A DNA stretch of 64,000 nt from Candidatus Gastranaerophilales bacterium (GTDB lineage: Bacteria > Cyanobacteriota > Vampirovibrionia > Gastranaerophilales > Gastranaerophilaceae), in contig CALVEG010000002.1 of NCBI GenBank assembly GCA_944326525.1, positions 154,688 to 218,687 on the forward strand, written 5' to 3'. The translations under genes were made by a program, and so were the position numbers. Each line of letters begins with the position of its first letter. Position 1 is the first letter of the stretch. The notes beneath the pieces were generated by a model. That model saw only the letters and a program-made list of their open reading frames with translations, was not told where the DNA came from and ran no database searches. Shown piece after piece: positions 27,942-36,409 of this stretch.

Positions 27942-27974
27942 ACGTAAATCCCTCTCTAATCAAGGGATTTACGT
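27942..27974. promoter_or_regulatory. Perfect 12-base inverted repeat in divergent promoter region
   Basis: ACGTAAATCCCT (27942-27953) and AGGGATTTACGT (27963-27974) with a 9-base spacer. It lies between the starts of two divergent genes, so it is not in a normal terminator position for either. It may be an operator or the end of an unannotated small RNA. Confidence 0.6.
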
Positions 27975-28117
27975 CTTTAACAAAACTTTAAATACACCCA
28001 ATTTGTAAAGTTATGTAACAAAATTTATATAAAGTGAATATAAAAAGTCAATATTTTTTTACCTAAATTTTTTATATAAGTACGAGAGATAAATAAAGAA
28101 AAAGAGAGGCTTTCAAG

Positions 28118-28291
28118 ATGGCTAGAACCTTGTTATTCACCAATGTCACTGAAAAATATAAAGAAACTTCCGAAGCACTAAAAGAAGTAAAATTTGAAAC
28201 AAGACAAGTAATCCGCAAAACACTTATTGAAATGATGAGACAATCATTCTTTCACGGTGCAAGCAGATACGGAACCAATTTTATAGCATAG
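28118..28291 (+). CDS. 57-residue basic protein, unknown function
   Basis: Found by eye: ATG at 28118, stop at 28289-28291. The product begins MARTLLFTNVTEKYKE, is largely helical with an ETRQVIRKTLIEMM segment, and ends YGTNFIA. GAGAGG lies upstream. The short LLFTNVT opening recalls the FTS/FTG openings of other small proteins here. It has its own small transcription unit, with structured and repeated sequence downstream and then a terminator. Confidence 0.65.
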   Translation: MARTLLFTNVTEKYKETSEALKEVKFETRQVIRKTLIEMMRQSFFHGASRYGTNFIA

Positions 28292-28340
28292 CGGCTAAAT
28301 TATAAAAGCCGTGGGTTATGCAAAATATGCAGCCCGTTGG

Positions 28341-28380
28341 AAATTAAGGACAGGAAAGGTAAATTAAGGATAGGAATGGA
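28341..28380 (+). repeat. Two tandem 20-base units in a 3' untranslated region
   Basis: 28341-28360 and 28361-28380 both begin AAATTAAGGA and match at 17 of 20 positions; a third partial AAATTAAGA follows at 28384. The units lie between the small gene at 28118 and its terminator. Confidence 0.8.
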
Positions 28381-28389
28381 AGATAAATT

Positions 28390-28415
28390 AAGACCGGCAT
28401 AACCGGTCTTTTTTA
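28390..28415 (+). terminator. Terminator of the small-gene unit
   Basis: AAGACCGG and CCGGTCTT flank a 5-base loop and are followed by TTTTT. Confidence 0.9.
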
Positions 28416-28814
28416 TGTATTTAAATCCAATAAAAGTTTATTCAAAATACAGGCAAATCCTAACCATAATAAATACGGAACCTGTAAAATCCCTGCTATT
28501 AATGACAGCTTTATAAATAAAATTATCATTATCGCTACCAATATTAACAATAAAATTGCAATAAAAAGAGCTTTTTTAATATTATGTTCTATAAAGAAAA
28601 CTTTTGTCCAATACAAGTTAACCGCAATCTGAATAAAAAAGACACTAATGGCTATATACTTTAAATATGTCTGCTCCTTAAACAAAATAATATAAAAAGA
28701 AACAAACATTAATAAAAATAACACACTCCAAACATACTTAAATATAAATTTTGGCGGTGTTATGGATGGTTTTATTATTTTTTCAAAAAAGTTGTCGTCA
28801 TAGCTGTAATACAT
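28413..28814 (-). CDS. TspO/MBR family membrane protein
   Basis: 133 residues with five hydrophobic segments. The N-terminal PSITPPKFIFKYVWSVLF and C-terminal VPYLLWLGFACILN blocks are typical of TspO/MBR (peripheral benzodiazepine-receptor type) proteins, which bind porphyrins and other hydrophobic ligands. The length is slightly short of the usual 150-160. Monocistronic. Confidence 0.85.
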   Translation of the reverse strand: MYYSYDDNFFEKIIKPSITPPKFIFKYVWSVLFLLMFVSFYIILFKEQTYLKYIAISVFFIQIAVNLYWTKVFFIEHNIKKALFIAILLLILVAIMIILFIKLSLIAGILQVPYLLWLGFACILNKLLLDLNT

Positions 28815-28953
28815 AATATTATATTAAATCCTTTTATTCTATATTTCATTAAACAAAATAGCAATTAATATTCCTTAACAATTATCTGTAAATCTGATAT
28901 GATTTTATATACATGGGTATATATTAAGTATATACTAATTGGAGAGAACTTTT

Positions 28954-29268
28954 ATGTCTATTAATGCTATATCTGCATCAGCATCCTACAGCTGTGGAAT
29001 GTCAAGTGTTAACAGTGATTACCAGGAAATAATCCGAAAACTAAGAGCTTATGGGGTTACACCAAGCGGAGATTATTATACAGATAAAGCTAAACTTAAC
29101 AAGATAGAAGAAGCAAAAGATAGCAAAAATGCTAAATTTTCAAATTCTGACAATAAAGAAAAACCACAAGAAATTGAAAAAACTAATACTCCAAAAGTTG
29201 TCGACAAAGGCGAAGGAACAGATCAATTAGCCATTTTAAACAGACTTCAGCTTGGTCTTTATAATTAA
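28954..29268 (+). CDS. Small protein with SINAIS opening and LxAxG motif
   Basis: 104 residues from the ATG at 28954, which has GGAGAG upstream. Unrecognised. It opens MSINAISASASYS, then has LRAYGVTPSG at about residues 30-39 with KAKLNKIEEA after it, a Lys/Asn-rich linker, and ends NRLQLGLYN. The same modular layout (Ser/Ala-rich start, L-x-A-x-G-[VI] motif, charged linker, LGL end) appears in the protein at 29940. No signal peptide. Probably precedes the gene at 29306 in one transcript. Confidence 0.75.
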   Translation: MSINAISASASYSCGMSSVNSDYQEIIRKLRAYGVTPSGDYYTDKAKLNKIEEAKDSKNAKFSNSDNKEKPQEIEKTNTPKVVDKGEGTDQLAILNRLQLGLYN

Positions 29269-29305
29269 TAGCAAAAAAAATTTTCTTTTGTTTTAAAATT
29301 AACAT

Positions 29306-29884
29306 ATGGAAAATATAACATTTACTTCGCTAATAAGACCTGTTAGAAGCTCTGACTTTATAGCAGCAGAAAAAAAAGTATCCCCACGCAATTTTGTAAA
29401 ATATCCTTGGACTGTCAATGAAAGTATTAATGCTTCCAGTGCCTACACAAAAGATATTGTAGACTGCACTATGTGTGGAATTACTGATGGAAAAGAAGTT
29501 TTAATGCTTCATATATGCCCTACAATGGATAAAAATTCGGATTTTAAGCAAATAAAAGATTTTTTACTAAAAAAAATCAATTTCAAATCAAAAAATTTAA
29601 ACGCAGTTGTTCTTGGGGCCAAATATTACCCTGACGATAAAAGAAGCTTTAAACTTTTTGATAATTTTGTTAAATTTCTCAAATCTAAAAAAGTTCCGAC
29701 AACTATGCTTCGTGGCGGAGAGATCTATGAACCAGTGAATGTTATGTACAAAAGCCAAAATGACGAATGGATTATCGCAAGCAAATATCTGGACAACTTT
29801 ATTTACAAAGATCAACCTATTAATGTGTTAAAAAGGATTTTTCCGGAAATTAAACTCTCTGTTTTTGATGAAATAAGTAAATAA
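29306..29884 (+). CDS. ITFTS-opening protein, possibly CheD-like deamidase fold
   Basis: 192 residues. It opens MENITFTSLIRP. The core has Cys54 and Cys57 (DCTMCGITD) followed by His69 (LMLHICP), then VVLGAKYY (about 101-108), a helix FVKFLKSKKV, and MLRGGE (about 134-139). This order (Cys, His about 12-15 later, Gly-Ala strand, helix, Gly-Gly) resembles CheD-type glutamine deamidases (GLGSCV, AHxMLP, GGA, GG), but the exact motifs are not identical. I therefore propose the fold only as a hypothesis. There is no SD; a terminator follows. Confidence 0.7.
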   Translation: MENITFTSLIRPVRSSDFIAAEKKVSPRNFVKYPWTVNESINASSAYTKDIVDCTMCGITDGKEVLMLHICPTMDKNSDFKQIKDFLLKKINFKSKNLNAVVLGAKYYPDDKRSFKLFDNFVKFLKSKKVPTTMLRGGEIYEPVNVMYKSQNDEWIIASKYLDNFIYKDQPINVLKRIFPEIKLSVFDEISK

Positions 29885-29889
29885 AATAA

Positions 29890-29923
29890 AAAAGGAAGCA
29901 TTAAAAAACGCTTCCTTTTTTTA
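29890..29923. terminator. Bidirectional terminator
   Basis: AAAAAAGGAAGC pairs with GCTTCCTTTTTT over an AT loop, between the plus gene ending at 29884 and the minus gene ending at 29940. Confidence 0.9.
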
Positions 29924-29939
29924 TTTATCCATATTTTTA

Positions 29940-30434
29940 TTACAAGCCTAATGCTATTTTATTATTAGTTGAAATCATATTCATCGTTGAATACATATTA
30001 TTTTGAGAAGTTTGAATATTATCGTACTTGTCCTCCAAATTGTTTAATCGATTTAAATATGTTGATAATTGTGCTAATACTGCCGGATTACCTTCTGCAT
30101 CTTCCAACATAGCTTCAAGTTCACTCCCAATATCATCCAAAATATCATTTATATCTTCATCACTTGAAACTTGAACTCCGACTTCTGACGCTAAAGTTCT
30201 TGCTTCTGACAGCACTTCACTTTCAGAAGGGTTATCCTGCTTGTTATCGGATTTTTGTTCAGCCTCTTTGGCTGCAATTTTTGCCTGTGCTTGTGATTCG
30301 GTCATTCCGTCCGTAACTGCAATACCTAAAGCTTCCAATCTTGATTTTGTTTCCTGACTAAGATTTGTTTTTTTGGACAAAGCTTCGCTTGCAGCAGATG
30401 AACCTGCATTAATTGACGAAATAGATGTTGTCAT
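29940..30434 (-). CDS. Ser/Ala-rich opening protein with LxALG motif, unknown function
   Basis: 164 residues, unrecognised. It opens MTTSISSINAGSSAASEAL, has SRLEALGIAVTDG at about residues 31-43 followed by AQAKIAAKEAE, an acidic helical middle and an end NNKIALGL. The L-x-A-x-G-[IV] block plus following Ala/Lys helix parallels the protein at 28954. No signal peptide. AAAGGACG precedes the ATG. Confidence 0.78.
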   Translation of the reverse strand: MTTSISSINAGSSAASEALSKKTNLSQETKSRLEALGIAVTDGMTESQAQAKIAAKEAEQKSDNKQDNPSESEVLSEARTLASEVGVQVSSDEDINDILDDIGSELEAMLEDAEGNPAVLAQLSTYLNRLNNLEDKYDNIQTSQNNMYSTMNMISTNNKIALGL

Positions 30435-30578
30435 ACCCGTACGTCCTTTCTTTTCTGAGATACTCTCTTCCTAATAAGATACATAAATTTATACGGATAT
30501 TTGAGATTTAAACTTTAAAGTTTACTGACTAATTTTTACAATTCTTTAGCTTTTTTTAATACTTGTTAAATATTTAAT

Positions 30579-30607
30579 ACCCTTAACTATGTTACATAGC
30601 TAAGGGT
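30579..30607 (-). terminator. Hairpin at the end of the glycan operon
   Basis: ACCCTTAACTATG pairs with CATAGCTAAGGGT (one mismatch) around TTA, just past the stop of the last glycan-operon gene. The T-run on the minus strand is weak. Confidence 0.6.
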
Positions 30608-30641
30608 GCAATCTAAGTATATTTTTTATTAATTTATACTT

Positions 30642-32423
30642 TTATACTGAAACCTGCTGTTTTTTAAACTGCATTTCATATAAAGCTTTATATTGGCCGC
30701 CATCTATTGCCATAAGTTCGTCATGATTTCCGAGTTCCACTAACCGTCCTTCATTTATTACCGCAATTTTATCTGCATTTCTAACGGTTGACAACCTGTG
30801 TGCTATTACAAAAACGGTTTTATCCTGCATTAAGTTATCTATTGCTTTTTGAACTATGGCTTCAGCTTTATTATCAAGGGCTGATGTCGCTTCATCCAAT
30901 ACGATTATCGGCGCATTCTTTAAAAACGCTCTAGCTATTGCAACTCTTTGTTTTTGGCCTCCTGACAACAATATTCCACGTTCACCTATCTGTGTATTTA
31001 AGCCATTTTTCAATGAAGATATGAATTCATCCAAATATGCCATCTTTATAGCCTGTTGAAGTTGTTCTTCTGTCGCATTTTCATCACCCAACATTATATT
31101 ATCTCTTATTGTTCCTGAGAACAAAAAGTTGTCCTGAAATACTACTGCTATATTTTGACGTAAACTCTGTAATGTATAATCTCTTATATCAATCCCATCA
31201 ACCATAATTGAACCGGATTTTACATCATAAAAACGTGGAAGCAAATTCACTATAGTAGTCTTTCCTCCACCTGAATTACCCACTAATGCAATTGTTTCAC
31301 CTTGTTTTATCTGCAAGTTGATATTCTTTAAAACCGGAACATTCTTAACATATTCAAAACATACATTCTTAAATTCAATATTCGTATGCTCTCTGCCCAT
31401 TACTTTTGCTTTTTCTTTATCCCTTATTTCCGGCACAGAATCTAATACAGCAAAAATCTTTTCTATTGCAAAAAATGAAAACTGTACTGCATTTAAGTTT
31501 TTACCAATATTCTTAACCGGTGTATATAACAAAATTAATGCCGTAATAAATGAAACGAAATTACCGCTTGTAATAGTTCCTGACATAATTAAATGAGAAC
31601 CATATCCAATTGCTGCTGCAATTCCGACTGATACAATTACATGCATCATCGGAGATAACCATTGCGTTTTTTGAACCATCTTTATTCTTAATCTGAAAAT
31701 ACTCTTTAATATATTATAAAATTTATTGGTCTCATTTTTTTGCAAATTGTATGAAGTTATGGTTTTGTTTCCGTTAAACACTTCATTGTATTCAGTAATA
31801 ATTGAAGCATCAGCAAAAACTGTTTTTTCCATAACTGACTTTATTCTTTGCTGAAGCTTTGCAACAGGAGCAAATGCACAACCTAAAACAAGAACAGCAA
31901 TTAACGCCAACTGCCAGGAATTATAAAATAGTACACATACTAATGAAATTGAAGAGAAAATTCTCTGCGTAAAAACGCTCAAGTTATCTAACAATCCTGT
32001 ACAAGCCATATCTGCTTGATTATTAAACTGAAAAACAATATCGCCTGAATTACGCTTATCAAAAAATGAAGTCGGAAGAGTTAAGAGCTTTTTGAACATG
32101 TCAAATTTTAGCCCGTTAGTGATTCTTCCCCCAACCCAAGTCGAAAGATAAGCTGATAAATATTTTAATACCCCTTGAAGCGAAGTAAAAGCAACTATTC
32201 CTAGCGGTATATACCAAGGAGATGTAATGGATTTTTCAACCATAACCAAATCCATATAAGGTTTTAATGCCAAAGCAATAACCGCATCCAAAGATCCAAT
32301 TGGAATACAAATTAACATTGACAATAACGCCCTGAACCATACCGGCTTAACATAAGGCCACATCCTTGAATAATTTCTATATGCTTGATTGTTCTTTATT
32401 TTTTCTATTATTTGCATTTGCAC
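30642..32423 (-). CDS. MsbA-like ABC exporter of the glycan operon
   Basis: 593 residues, a half-transporter. Six transmembrane segments in residues 1-330 are followed by an ATPase domain with Walker A GNSGGGKTT, the signature LLSGGQKQR, Walker B IIVLDEATSALD and the H-loop IAHRLST. This matches MsbA/McjD-type lipid or glycolipid flippases. It is the last gene of a 12-gene operon, overlapping the preceding HAD gene by 16 bases. It is likely to flip the glycolipid assembled by the upstream glycosyltransferases. Confidence 0.9.
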   Translation of the reverse strand: MQMQIIEKIKNNQAYRNYSRMWPYVKPVWFRALLSMLICIPIGSLDAVIALALKPYMDLVMVEKSITSPWYIPLGIVAFTSLQGVLKYLSAYLSTWVGGRITNGLKFDMFKKLLTLPTSFFDKRNSGDIVFQFNNQADMACTGLLDNLSVFTQRIFSSISLVCVLFYNSWQLALIAVLVLGCAFAPVAKLQQRIKSVMEKTVFADASIITEYNEVFNGNKTITSYNLQKNETNKFYNILKSIFRLRIKMVQKTQWLSPMMHVIVSVGIAAAIGYGSHLIMSGTITSGNFVSFITALILLYTPVKNIGKNLNAVQFSFFAIEKIFAVLDSVPEIRDKEKAKVMGREHTNIEFKNVCFEYVKNVPVLKNINLQIKQGETIALVGNSGGGKTTIVNLLPRFYDVKSGSIMVDGIDIRDYTLQSLRQNIAVVFQDNFLFSGTIRDNIMLGDENATEEQLQQAIKMAYLDEFISSLKNGLNTQIGERGILLSGGQKQRVAIARAFLKNAPIIVLDEATSALDNKAEAIVQKAIDNLMQDKTVFVIAHRLSTVRNADKIAVINEGRLVELGNHDELMAIDGGQYKALYEMQFKKQQVSV

Positions 32424-33076
32424 TTTATAGTTCCTTTTATAAAATTCATTATATCTGTAACTTTATCTGCTATGAAAATAGGCTTTGTTGCTACTGCATC
32501 ATTTTCAGATTTAAACCCAAAACCATACGTCAAAGCTATAAATTCACATCCATCTTCATTTGCGGCAATCCCATCTGACAAACTGTCGCCTACAAAAATT
32601 GTATCTTCTGGAATTACACCTAACTCAGACATACTATTACTTAAAATATCTTTCTTTGTTAATTTATTTTCATTATCGGCACCGCAAGTTACTTCTATGT
32701 ATTTACCTAAGCCTATGTGTTCTACCAAACTTTTGGCATAATCTTCTCTTTTATAAGTAGCAACACCTAATCTATAACCTTCATCCTTTAAAAATTTCAA
32801 CAAATCAAATATTCCATCGTATACCTTTGATTTATAAACATCTCCTGAACTATATTTTTCTCTAAATGTATTTGCACAAATTTGAGCTTCTTCATCATTC
32901 ATTCCATAAGTCCTCTTTAACGACTCCTGAATTGGGGGACCTACAAAACTAATTAATGTTTCTCTTGATATGTTTTTTAAATTGTACTTTTTAATAACAT
33001 ATTCAACAGAAGATATTATACCTTCTGTTGCATCAATTAATGTGCCATCTAAATCAAATATTACTGCTTTACACAT
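32408..33076 (-). CDS. HAD-superfamily phosphatase (phosphoglycolate-phosphatase-like)
   Basis: 222 residues. HAD motif I is FDLDGTLID (nucleophile Asp, about residues 7-15), motif II is in GVATYK, and motif IV is VGDSLSDG. The SFVGPP substrate-cap segment is typical of Gph/PpaX-type enzymes. Overlaps both neighbours (8 and 16 bases). Beside an aldolase and a CMP-sugar synthetase it could dephosphorylate a phosphorylated sugar acid before activation, as KdsC or a Neu-9-P phosphatase does; this is inference. Confidence 0.87.
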   Translation of the reverse strand: MCKAVIFDLDGTLIDATEGIISSVEYVIKKYNLKNISRETLISFVGPPIQESLKRTYGMNDEEAQICANTFREKYSSGDVYKSKVYDGIFDLLKFLKDEGYRLGVATYKREDYAKSLVEHIGLGKYIEVTCGADNENKLTKKDILSNSMSELGVIPEDTIFVGDSLSDGIAANEDGCEFIALTYGFGFKSENDAVATKPIFIADKVTDIMNFIKGTIKCKCK

Positions 33077-34679
33077 TATTAAATTCCTTTGTTGTATAAT
33101 CTGATTTCGTTAAAAAACTAATCTTTAAATACTTTTGAAAATAATTTAATTGTTCTGAAATTGCAACTGTTATTTCCTTTCCATTTTGTTCATGATTATA
33201 AAATTGCAACTTATTATCATAGTAATTGTGTGTGTATTTTGAAAATCCGTCAAATCCTGCTAAAATTACATCTTTCACATTTAGTTTCGATAAAATTTTT
33301 AATAACAAATAAAGAGAACTTTCTCCTACTATACTGTCTGGATTTATCAAGGCTGAGTAATTAAAAAGATAATCCGGACTATATTTAGGCAATATGTTAT
33401 TTGTTAGTATTATTTTACCTGTTCTGTCATTATTTTTATCGTTACAGTTAAGTTGATCAAAACGTTTTACATTACTAATAAATGTATAATTTATATCAAA
33501 ATAATTGTTTATATGATTTACTCCAATTGTTACTAATCTGTTTTCTAATATAAAGTTTTTGATTTTTTCTTTCTCTTTTTTCACTGAATATCCAGGACCT
33601 ATTAATAAAATCGACTTTCCACTTAATGCTTCTTTGAGTTTTAAATAAGCTGAAGAATCATCCAAATTCTTAGTTTGATATTTTAAATAAAGTTGTTCTA
33701 CATAATCTTTATCAAATGTCAAACTTTTTTCTTTTGGTATTTGTGATAATATTCGATTTATTTCTTTTATTGGCAAAGTGTTTTTACTTTCCAGATATTT
33801 TACATAATTCGGATGACATTTATTTATAGCTGATAAATAATATTCTATTTGATAACCCCATTTATATTTTGTTGTGTAATTCAATATTTCTAAATCTATG
33901 GTATTTATAATCTCAAAAATATCATATGATTTATCATATACTTTATTTAAAAAATCGGCTATTAATTCAATATTTAAATTACCTGCTGATTTTCCCATCC
34001 CGTATAAGGACGCATCTATTATTATATTCCTTGATGTATTTATATTTAATAATTCTATTGAATTTGAATATGCTAATTGAAAATTATTATGCGCATGATA
34101 ACCAATTTCTATATTTGAATTTAAATTATTATCCAACAAATTAAAATACTTAAATAATTTATCTTTATGAAGCAAACCATATGTATCAACCAAAGACATC
34201 GCAAATGGATTTAATTCATTTACCATATCAATTAAATCCAACCATTCTCTGTCTGAATATGTGGTAATAGATACCGGCTGAACCGATACCAAATAACCTT
34301 TATCCTTTATTTGCCGGCATAACTTTAGAGCTTCTGTTATATCTTTCTTTTTAAATATTACTCTTATTCCATCAAGAAAAGAATCCTTCTTATCTTGAAT
34401 ATTTTCTATCGGACAAGTTCCAAAATCTATCATACCGACAATTATAGAATTACCTTTGGTTTCATTTTGAAATAGCTTATTATAAGATTCTGTATCAGGA
34501 TTTATGGAGCGATTAATATCAAAATTTCTTCTTGCATCTATAAATCCTACTTCAATTATATCTACATTAGACTTAACTAATCTTCTAAAAATACTATGTA
34601 TTGAGGCTTCTCCAAAATTCCAATCATTTAAAAAACCTCCATCACGCAATGTGCAATCTAATAATTTTATACTTTTCAT
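33069..34679 (-). CDS. DRE-TIM aldolase domain fused to GT42/DUF115-like domain
   Basis: 536 residues, two domains. Residues 1 to about 300 form a DRE-TIM metallolyase/aldolase barrel: LLDCTLRDGG at 6-15 and the metal-binding HAHNN later, as in 4-hydroxy-2-oxovalerate aldolases. From about residue 350 a second Rossmann-like domain begins ILLIGPGYSVKKEK and continues TIGVNHINNYFDINYTF, resembling DUF115/sialyltransferase-42-like proteins. Such aldolase proteins recur in surface-polysaccharide loci; their product is unknown to me. One base overlaps the CMP-sugar synthetase gene, suggesting aldol synthesis of a keto-acid sugar that is then CMP-activated. Confidence 0.82.
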   Translation of the reverse strand: MKSIKLLDCTLRDGGFLNDWNFGEASIHSIFRRLVKSNVDIIEVGFIDARRNFDINRSINPDTESYNKLFQNETKGNSIIVGMIDFGTCPIENIQDKKDSFLDGIRVIFKKKDITEALKLCRQIKDKGYLVSVQPVSITTYSDREWLDLIDMVNELNPFAMSLVDTYGLLHKDKLFKYFNLLDNNLNSNIEIGYHAHNNFQLAYSNSIELLNINTSRNIIIDASLYGMGKSAGNLNIELIADFLNKVYDKSYDIFEIINTIDLEILNYTTKYKWGYQIEYYLSAINKCHPNYVKYLESKNTLPIKEINRILSQIPKEKSLTFDKDYVEQLYLKYQTKNLDDSSAYLKLKEALSGKSILLIGPGYSVKKEKEKIKNFILENRLVTIGVNHINNYFDINYTFISNVKRFDQLNCNDKNNDRTGKIILTNNILPKYSPDYLFNYSALINPDSIVGESSLYLLLKILSKLNVKDVILAGFDGFSKYTHNYYDNKLQFYNHEQNGKEITVAISEQLNYFQKYLKISFLTKSDYTTKEFNNV

Positions 34680-35344
34680 TATTTTCCCATTCTTAATTTT
34701 TTATACATAAATTCTGCAAACTCAAAATCTATCATATCATCAATATCAATTGCTTCAACTCTGTCCACTATATATAAATATGGCTTTGAACCTATATAAT
34801 GTTTACGTTTGATTAAGTTATCGCGCTCAATTATATTTATGGCAAAATTTAATGCTGCTATATCTGGTAAATCTTGGCTTTTAGGTGTATGATTTGGGTC
34901 ATAATTAATTGGTTTCCCGTCAAGCCATAAAAATTCTTTAACAAAATTTGCAGTATTTATAGAATCAAAACTATCGTCTTTTTCCCTATACAAATTTATA
35001 CATTTAATTATAGTTTCATCTGATATTAATGGACTAGTAACATTTGTATACATTATAACATCACAAGGACAGTTTTCTGCAATATTTTTGTACATTTCAT
35101 TAGTAACATTATCTCCAGCATAATATTCATCACGTTTAACAGCTTCTACACCATTGGATCTTGCAATATCAAGCATAGTATCATCATTTGAATTAACAAC
35201 TATTCCATCCAAGTTGTTAATTCTTTGCAATTGTTTTATTTTAATCTCAAGCAAGTTACTGTCTGCAAATGGTCTTATATTCTTATTTTGAACTCTCTTT
35301 GATCCAGAACGAACTGGAATTAATGCTTTAATTACTTTTTTCAC
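34679..35344 (-). CDS. CMP-sugar (acylneuraminate-type) cytidylyltransferase
   Basis: 221 residues. The N-terminal LIPVRSGSKRVQNKNIRPF is the CTP-binding loop of the NeuA/KdsB/PseF group, followed by GIVVNSNDDTMLDIA and DVIMYTNVTSPL. Activates a 2-keto-sugar acid with CTP. The length and motifs fit NeuA better than KdsB. The true substrate is unknown: no neuB, neuC or kdsA is seen in this operon, but an aldolase gene overlaps its 3' end. Confidence 0.88.
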   Translation of the reverse strand: MKKVIKALIPVRSGSKRVQNKNIRPFADSNLLEIKIKQLQRINNLDGIVVNSNDDTMLDIARSNGVEAVKRDEYYAGDNVTNEMYKNIAENCPCDVIMYTNVTSPLISDETIIKCINLYREKDDSFDSINTANFVKEFLWLDGKPINYDPNHTPKSQDLPDIAALNFAINIIERDNLIKRKHYIGSKPYLYIVDRVEAIDIDDMIDFEFAEFMYKKLRMGK

Positions 35345-36386
35345 TATACATCTCCTTGTTTTGATTAATTATATTATTCATTATTTGATCTATCAATAGC
35401 GAATCTCCACTTTGACTATCATATTCAAAAACTTTATTGTTTGTATTTGGATATTTTTTTAATGAATAAACTTTTAAATGGTTGCTTGATTGAATATTAT
35501 GATACTTTTCATTCGTGTATAGGACATGTCTTACATTATCTACCATTTCAATCAATCCACACCTTATTGAAATCACTGAATATGACAATGACATTAAATA
35601 CAATGCTTGAGGTATATTTAAATTATAGGTATAACCTAAATTTTTAATTAATTTATTCGGATTTACAAAAATCTCATACCCTGAAGAAAATAAAAATTTT
35701 ATTAAGTCTGTCCAAAACTCTTTTGACAATCCGCAAACACTATTCGCTTCCGGAATAATATAAATTAGTTTCTTCAAATCAATGCTTTTGTCACTTATAA
35801 ACGACCTTACTGCATTTTTATCTTCTTCACTTATTATAATTTTTTTGGATGTATACTCTTTCACTCCTGCCCACTTTAGCAATTGCTCTGGATAGCTAAC
35901 ATCTGGACTTATTTTATTTTTCTCTTGATAACTCTGAATCTCTTTTGATGTTGATTGAACAACCTGGAACTTCCTCCCTTTATATTTTATAAATCTATTA
36001 AATATTAAAGAATTATACTCTCCATGTAAAACATTATCCGTAATAATTAATCTATCACCGAATAAGAATTTTTTATCACTATTTCTTGAATGAGTTAATA
36101 TACAATAATTTTTAATTTTATTCTTCTTAATCAAATTATCCAACATCAAATAAAACATAAATGATTCTCCTAACCCAGGAGCTCTTAATATAAAATGATA
36201 ATCATATTTTTCATCAATGTAAGGAATTAACCTGTCCAAAAACCTGTGTTCATAAGACTTTGGGAACAAATTTATAAATCTTTCACTGCCTTTATTATTT
36301 ATCAATAAACCATACTGTAATAATGATAAACCCCAAAACCTCAATTCTACTTTATTATTTATAACACATTTTTCAAATAACTTCAT
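35328..36386 (-). CDS. GT-B glycosyltransferase-like protein (GT9-like), copy 1
   Basis: 352 residues. An N-terminal tag ELRFWGLSLLQYG is followed by FILRAPGLGESFMFYLML and, at mid-length, IIPEANSVCGLSKEFW, a helix, GYEIFVNPN, then SYSVISIRCGLIEM. This pattern is that of heptosyltransferase-family (GT9) proteins and is shared with the product at 38555. It overlaps the CMP-sugar gene by 17 bases. Acceptor and donor sugars cannot be read from the sequence. Confidence 0.7.
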   Translation of the reverse strand: MKLFEKCVINNKVELRFWGLSLLQYGLLINNKGSERFINLFPKSYEHRFLDRLIPYIDEKYDYHFILRAPGLGESFMFYLMLDNLIKKNKIKNYCILTHSRNSDKKFLFGDRLIITDNVLHGEYNSLIFNRFIKYKGRKFQVVQSTSKEIQSYQEKNKISPDVSYPEQLLKWAGVKEYTSKKIIISEEDKNAVRSFISDKSIDLKKLIYIIPEANSVCGLSKEFWTDLIKFLFSSGYEIFVNPNKLIKNLGYTYNLNIPQALYLMSLSYSVISIRCGLIEMVDNVRHVLYTNEKYHNIQSSNHLKVYSLKKYPNTNNKVFEYDSQSGDSLLIDQIMNNIINQNKEMYSEKSN

Positions 36387-36409
36387 TTATTAATTTATCC
36401 TTTTAAATA

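Noticed and set aside
28330..28380. The AAATTAAGGA repeats as coding sequence
   Set aside because: All three frames are short or stopped and no start codon with SD precedes them.
26711..30434. Type III secretion system effectors and translocators
   Set aside because: Architectural resemblance only; no secretion ATPase, ring or needle genes occur in the window.
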